A DNA stretch of 7,162 nt from positions 1 to 7,162 of the forward strand of contig DALTWQ010000064.1 of the NCBI GenBank assembly GCA_029987025.1, given 5' to 3'. Shown in pieces: positions 5,106 through 7,162 of this stretch. The notes below the pieces were generated by a model. It did no database searches, was not told the origin of the DNA, and was given only the letters and a program-made list of their open reading frames with translations. This DNA is from Methanocorpusculum sp. (GTDB lineage Archaea; Halobacteriota; Methanomicrobia; Methanomicrobiales; Methanocorpusculaceae). The position numbers were made by a program, and so were the translations under genes. Every line of letters begins with the position of its first letter. Position 1 is the first letter of the stretch.

Positions 5106-6056
5106 ATGCGCTACTATGAAAAACCGGACGCTCTGGTAATCCGCGGGAACTTCCGCGCCGTAAGCAGCGGCGCGGCCGGCGGTCTTGCTGATGTCAGTAC
5201 GATTCTCAGCGTCTCGGTTCCGCCTGCGTTTTCTGAGGATGCAGAACGGTGGATTGAGCGCATCTCACAGAAGTACGGTTTTTTATCGCCGCAGTTCGGA
5301 CTCATTGCCGCAGTTCCGGTACAGAACACCTGTATCGCGCAGTATGATGAGATAACCGTATTCGCAGCGGCTGCCGTCTCGGAACGGAACCGCACGGTAA
5401 ATATTATTGTGGTGTCTTCCGTCCCGCTTACTGATGCGGCGCTTCTCGGCGCACTGATGACGGCAACAGAGGCGAAGGTGAAGGTGCTCATGGAACGGAA
5501 AGTAGGCTCTGCATCTTTGTCTACCGATGCGGCAATTATCGCCTCTGAAAAAAATCCGGGTCCTGCCCTGGAGTTTGCAGGTCCTTTGACAGATATCGGC
5601 AGAAAAATCTCGCAGACGGTATCATTCGCCTTAAATGAGGCGCTTGCACGGTTCGATAATTATCTTCTCACGAACTGGGGTGTATCTCACGGATGGGCAG
5701 CCGGTTCCTGTGCGGCGCAGGTAAAGCGCAGCCGACCGTCCTTTTTTATCTACAGCAGATACGGCGGAGATCACTGGAACGAGTGGCTCCCGGAAGGCTG
5801 TCCGTATTACCCCTGCCATAACTTTGAAGGGCAGGTCTGTACCTACTGCTATTGTCCCGTCTATCCCTGTCGCGACAGAGAGTTCTCTGAAGAGATTGAT
5901 ACGCCGAGGGGTAAAATCTGGAGCTGTCAGGACTGCCGGTTCATTCACGAACCTGCAGTTGCACATCATCTGCAGCGTAATCCTGAAGCAGCACATGCCG
6001 AGCTGAAAGAGGTATGGAAGCGTGTGTCCCGGAATGATACGAGGTGTTTCCGGTGA
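5106..6056 (+). CDS. cbiZ: Adenosylcobinamide amidohydrolase CbiZ with C-terminal cysteine-rich domain
   Basis: 316 residues in two parts. Residues about 5-185 match CbiZ: LVIRGNFRAVSSGAAGGL (10-27), VSVPP (36-40), MTATEAKVKVLME (118-130), STDAAIIAS (139-147) and AGPLTDIGRKISQTVSFALNEAL (158-180). CbiZ removes the aminopropanol arm of adenosylcobinamide to give adenosylcobyric acid, so salvaged corrinoids can re-enter cobamide synthesis; methanogens need these for methyltransferases. Residues about 225-290 form a small cysteine-rich domain (resembling Pfam Cys_rich_small) with cysteines at 232, 237, 245, 248, 250, 255, 274 and 277 plus His238 and His281, likely metal binding. An accessory or regulatory role for it is inference. 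The ATG at 5106 is the first available start and lacks a clear Shine-Dalgarno. The gene heads an operon with tiaS, overlapping it by one base. Confidence 0.88.
   Translation: MRYYEKPDALVIRGNFRAVSSGAAGGLADVSTILSVSVPPAFSEDAERWIERISQKYGFLSPQFGLIAAVPVQNTCIAQYDEITVFAAAAVSERNRTVNIIVVSSVPLTDAALLGALMTATEAKVKVLMERKVGSASLSTDAAIIASEKNPGPALEFAGPLTDIGRKISQTVSFALNEALARFDNYLLTNWGVSHGWAAGSCAAQVKRSRPSFFIYSRYGGDHWNEWLPEGCPYYPCHNFEGQVCTYCYCPVYPCRDREFSEEIDTPRGKIWSCQDCRFIHEPAVAHHLQRNPEAAHAELKEVWKRVSRNDTRCFR
6041..6046 (+). promoter_or_regulatory. Ribosome binding site of tiaS
   Basis: GAGGTG lies inside the end of cbiZ, 9 bases before the ATG at 6056. It favours that ATG, which shares one base with the cbiZ TGA. 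Confidence 0.6.
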
Positions 6057-7162
6057 TGTATCTCGGAATTGACGATACCGACTCGCCTGACGGCATGTGT
6101 ACGACCTACCTCGGTGCGCTTGCTGCAAAACGCCTCTCAGATGAAGGGTGTATTGTCAAACGGATGTGTTTAATCCGTCTAAATCCGAATGTTCCTTGGA
6201 AAACGCGGGGAAATGCCGGAATATGTATTGAACTCGAAGGAAACAAAGAGTTAATCGAACAAACTATATGTGAGTTTATTGAAAAGTATGCACAGTTCGA
6301 TTGTGAGAATACAAACCCCGGATTTGTGCTTGTTTCAGAGAAGCCGCCGGCTGATTTCTACTATCGTGCACTTACGTCGTTCTGTACGGTGGAAGAAGCC
6401 GAGGTAGTTTTGAAACAGATTGGAGCTGTCTATCGCGGCTGGAAAAACCGCCGCGGCTTAATCGGATCTCTTGCCGCTGTATCTGCCGTCCTTCCGGACA
6501 AAACGTATGAGTATCTTTCCTACCGGCTGCCGGAAGTTTTCAAAACGCCGCGTGTTTTCGATGCGGAATCGTTTAAGCAGAGCGCGGAAGAAACTGCGCC
6601 GCATACCTGGGACACCTGGGATTTTTCTGCAGACAAAGCAGTGTGTCTTCCGCACGGAAAAGACCCGGTTCTCTACGGAATCCGCGGAGAATCGCCGGAA
6701 TGGGTGGAAAAAGCGGTGTCATATCTGAAATCCGAGCCTGAATCGCTTCATGTAATCTGGGAAACAAACCAAGGAACTGATGCGCACATGCTTCCTTTCG
6801 AAGGAGAATTCCTGGAAGGCAGGTCCTACATCTACTCCGGCGAGGTCATCGGCTATCCTGTCGAACATCGCGGCGGGCATGTCTCCGTCGCTCTTTCCGA
6901 TGTCGAATGCTTCGCGTTTGAGCCGACCAAATCATTCAGAGAATACGTCCGTGCACTGATTCTCGGGGATAAAATCACGGTTTACGGCAGTTATCTGCAC
7001 GGAATTCTGCATTTCGAAAAGTTCTCACTCAACGAAGCAGCGCTTCTGGAAAACAGAACTGCTCCGCGGTGTCCGGTTTGCGGCGGCAAAATGACCTCTG
7101 CCGGATATAAGAAAGGGTACAAATGCCGTTCCTGTTCGGCGCGTGTGCGTGAACTGTCTTAT
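6056..7162 (+). CDS. tiaS: tRNA(Ile2) 2-agmatinylcytidine synthetase TiaS (3' partial)
   Basis: The frame is open for 369 codons from ATG 6056 to the window edge, with no stop; the gene continues beyond. TiaS attaches agmatine to C34 of the tRNA(Ile) CAU anticodon using ATP, so that it reads AUA and not AUG; it is essential in archaea. Motifs: GIDDTDSPDGMCTTYLG (4-20), the kinase-like domain start, whose Thr16/Thr17 include the equivalent of the autophosphorylated threonine; RLNPNVPWKTRGNAG (41-55); NPGFVLVSEKP (87-97); ALTSF (105-109); KNRRGLIGSLAA (130-141); NQGTDAHM (238-245) leading into an OB-fold with a GHVSVAL strand (274-280); and a zinc ribbon with Cys339, Cys342, Cys357 and Cys360. 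The known A. fulgidus enzyme has about 420 residues, so only the tail is missing. It overlaps cbiZ as TGATG. An in-frame GTG at 6053 is a less likely start. Confidence 0.95.
   Translation, partial: MYLGIDDTDSPDGMCTTYLGALAAKRLSDEGCIVKRMCLIRLNPNVPWKTRGNAGICIELEGNKELIEQTICEFIEKYAQFDCENTNPGFVLVSEKPPADFYYRALTSFCTVEEAEVVLKQIGAVYRGWKNRRGLIGSLAAVSAVLPDKTYEYLSYRLPEVFKTPRVFDAESFKQSAEETAPHTWDTWDFSADKAVCLPHGKDPVLYGIRGESPEWVEKAVSYLKSEPESLHVIWETNQGTDAHMLPFEGEFLEGRSYIYSGEVIGYPVEHRGGHVSVALSDVECFAFEPTKSFREYVRALILGDKITVYGSYLHGILHFEKFSLNEAALLENRTAPRCPVCGGKMTSAGYKKGYKCRSCSARVRELSY

Noticed and set aside
4937..5119. Small open frame of 60 codons in the divergent intergenic region
   Set aside because: It begins with GTG without a ribosome binding site, overlaps promoter-like elements and the cbiZ start, and its product has no recognisable motif.
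6053..6055. GTG as an upstream start for tiaS
   Set aside because: It is in frame, but the ATG at 6056 has better spacing to GAGGTG and yields the expected N-terminus just before GIDDTDS.
5631..6128. Minus-strand open frame of 165 codons opposite the end of cbiZ
   Set aside because: It is antisense to the cysteine-rich domain of cbiZ and the tiaS start, with no family signature.

Overview
The window looks like chromosomal DNA of a methanogenic archaeon, most likely of the order Methanomicrobiales. Methanocorpusculum is my best guess from gene content and the roughly balanced base composition, but I could not test it. The pointers are an HdrA-type heterodisulfide reductase tail, the archaea-specific tRNA(Ile2) agmatinylcytidine synthetase TiaS, an archaeal-type cobinamide amidohydrolase CbiZ, an archaeal-style MtnA, and DUF116 and DUF4013 membrane proteins. 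UvrB is bacterial in origin but is carried by many mesophilic methanogens. I see no insertion sequence, CRISPR array, rRNA, tRNA or phage gene. The window is almost fully coding.

Layout. (1) Plus strand, 1-1920: a tightly packed operon made of the end of an HdrA-like flavoprotein, mtnA, and a DUF116 protein with one membrane segment. Each junction overlaps (ATGA, then TAATG), so translation is probably coupled. The promoter lies upstream of the window. (2) Minus strand, 4789-1937: a two-gene operon of a DUF4013 multi-pass membrane protein followed by uvrB, with stop and start codons directly abutting. It converges on the DUF116 gene with 16 bases between the stop codons. (3) 4790-5105: a divergent intergenic region of 316 bases with candidate TATA boxes for both directions, a helically phased GATTC repeat next to the leftward promoter, and an inverted repeat and a hairpin on the rightward side. 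(4) Plus strand, 5106 to the window end: cbiZ carrying a C-terminal eight-cysteine domain, then tiaS, overlapping by one base (TGATG). tiaS runs off the right edge with 369 codons visible.

Functional reading. The left operon combines a redox flavoprotein, a sugar-phosphate isomerase that salvages methylthioadenosine or 5'-deoxyadenosine by-products, and an unknown cysteine-rich membrane-anchored protein. The minus-strand operon joins nucleotide excision repair to an unknown membrane protein. The right operon joins corrinoid salvage to a tRNA anticodon modification needed to read AUA. No complete new system is visible. The points most worth following are the HdrA-like protein that stops before the usual C-terminal ferredoxin domain, the DUF116 protein, the CbiZ/cysteine-cluster fusion, and the organised promoter region between the divergent operons.
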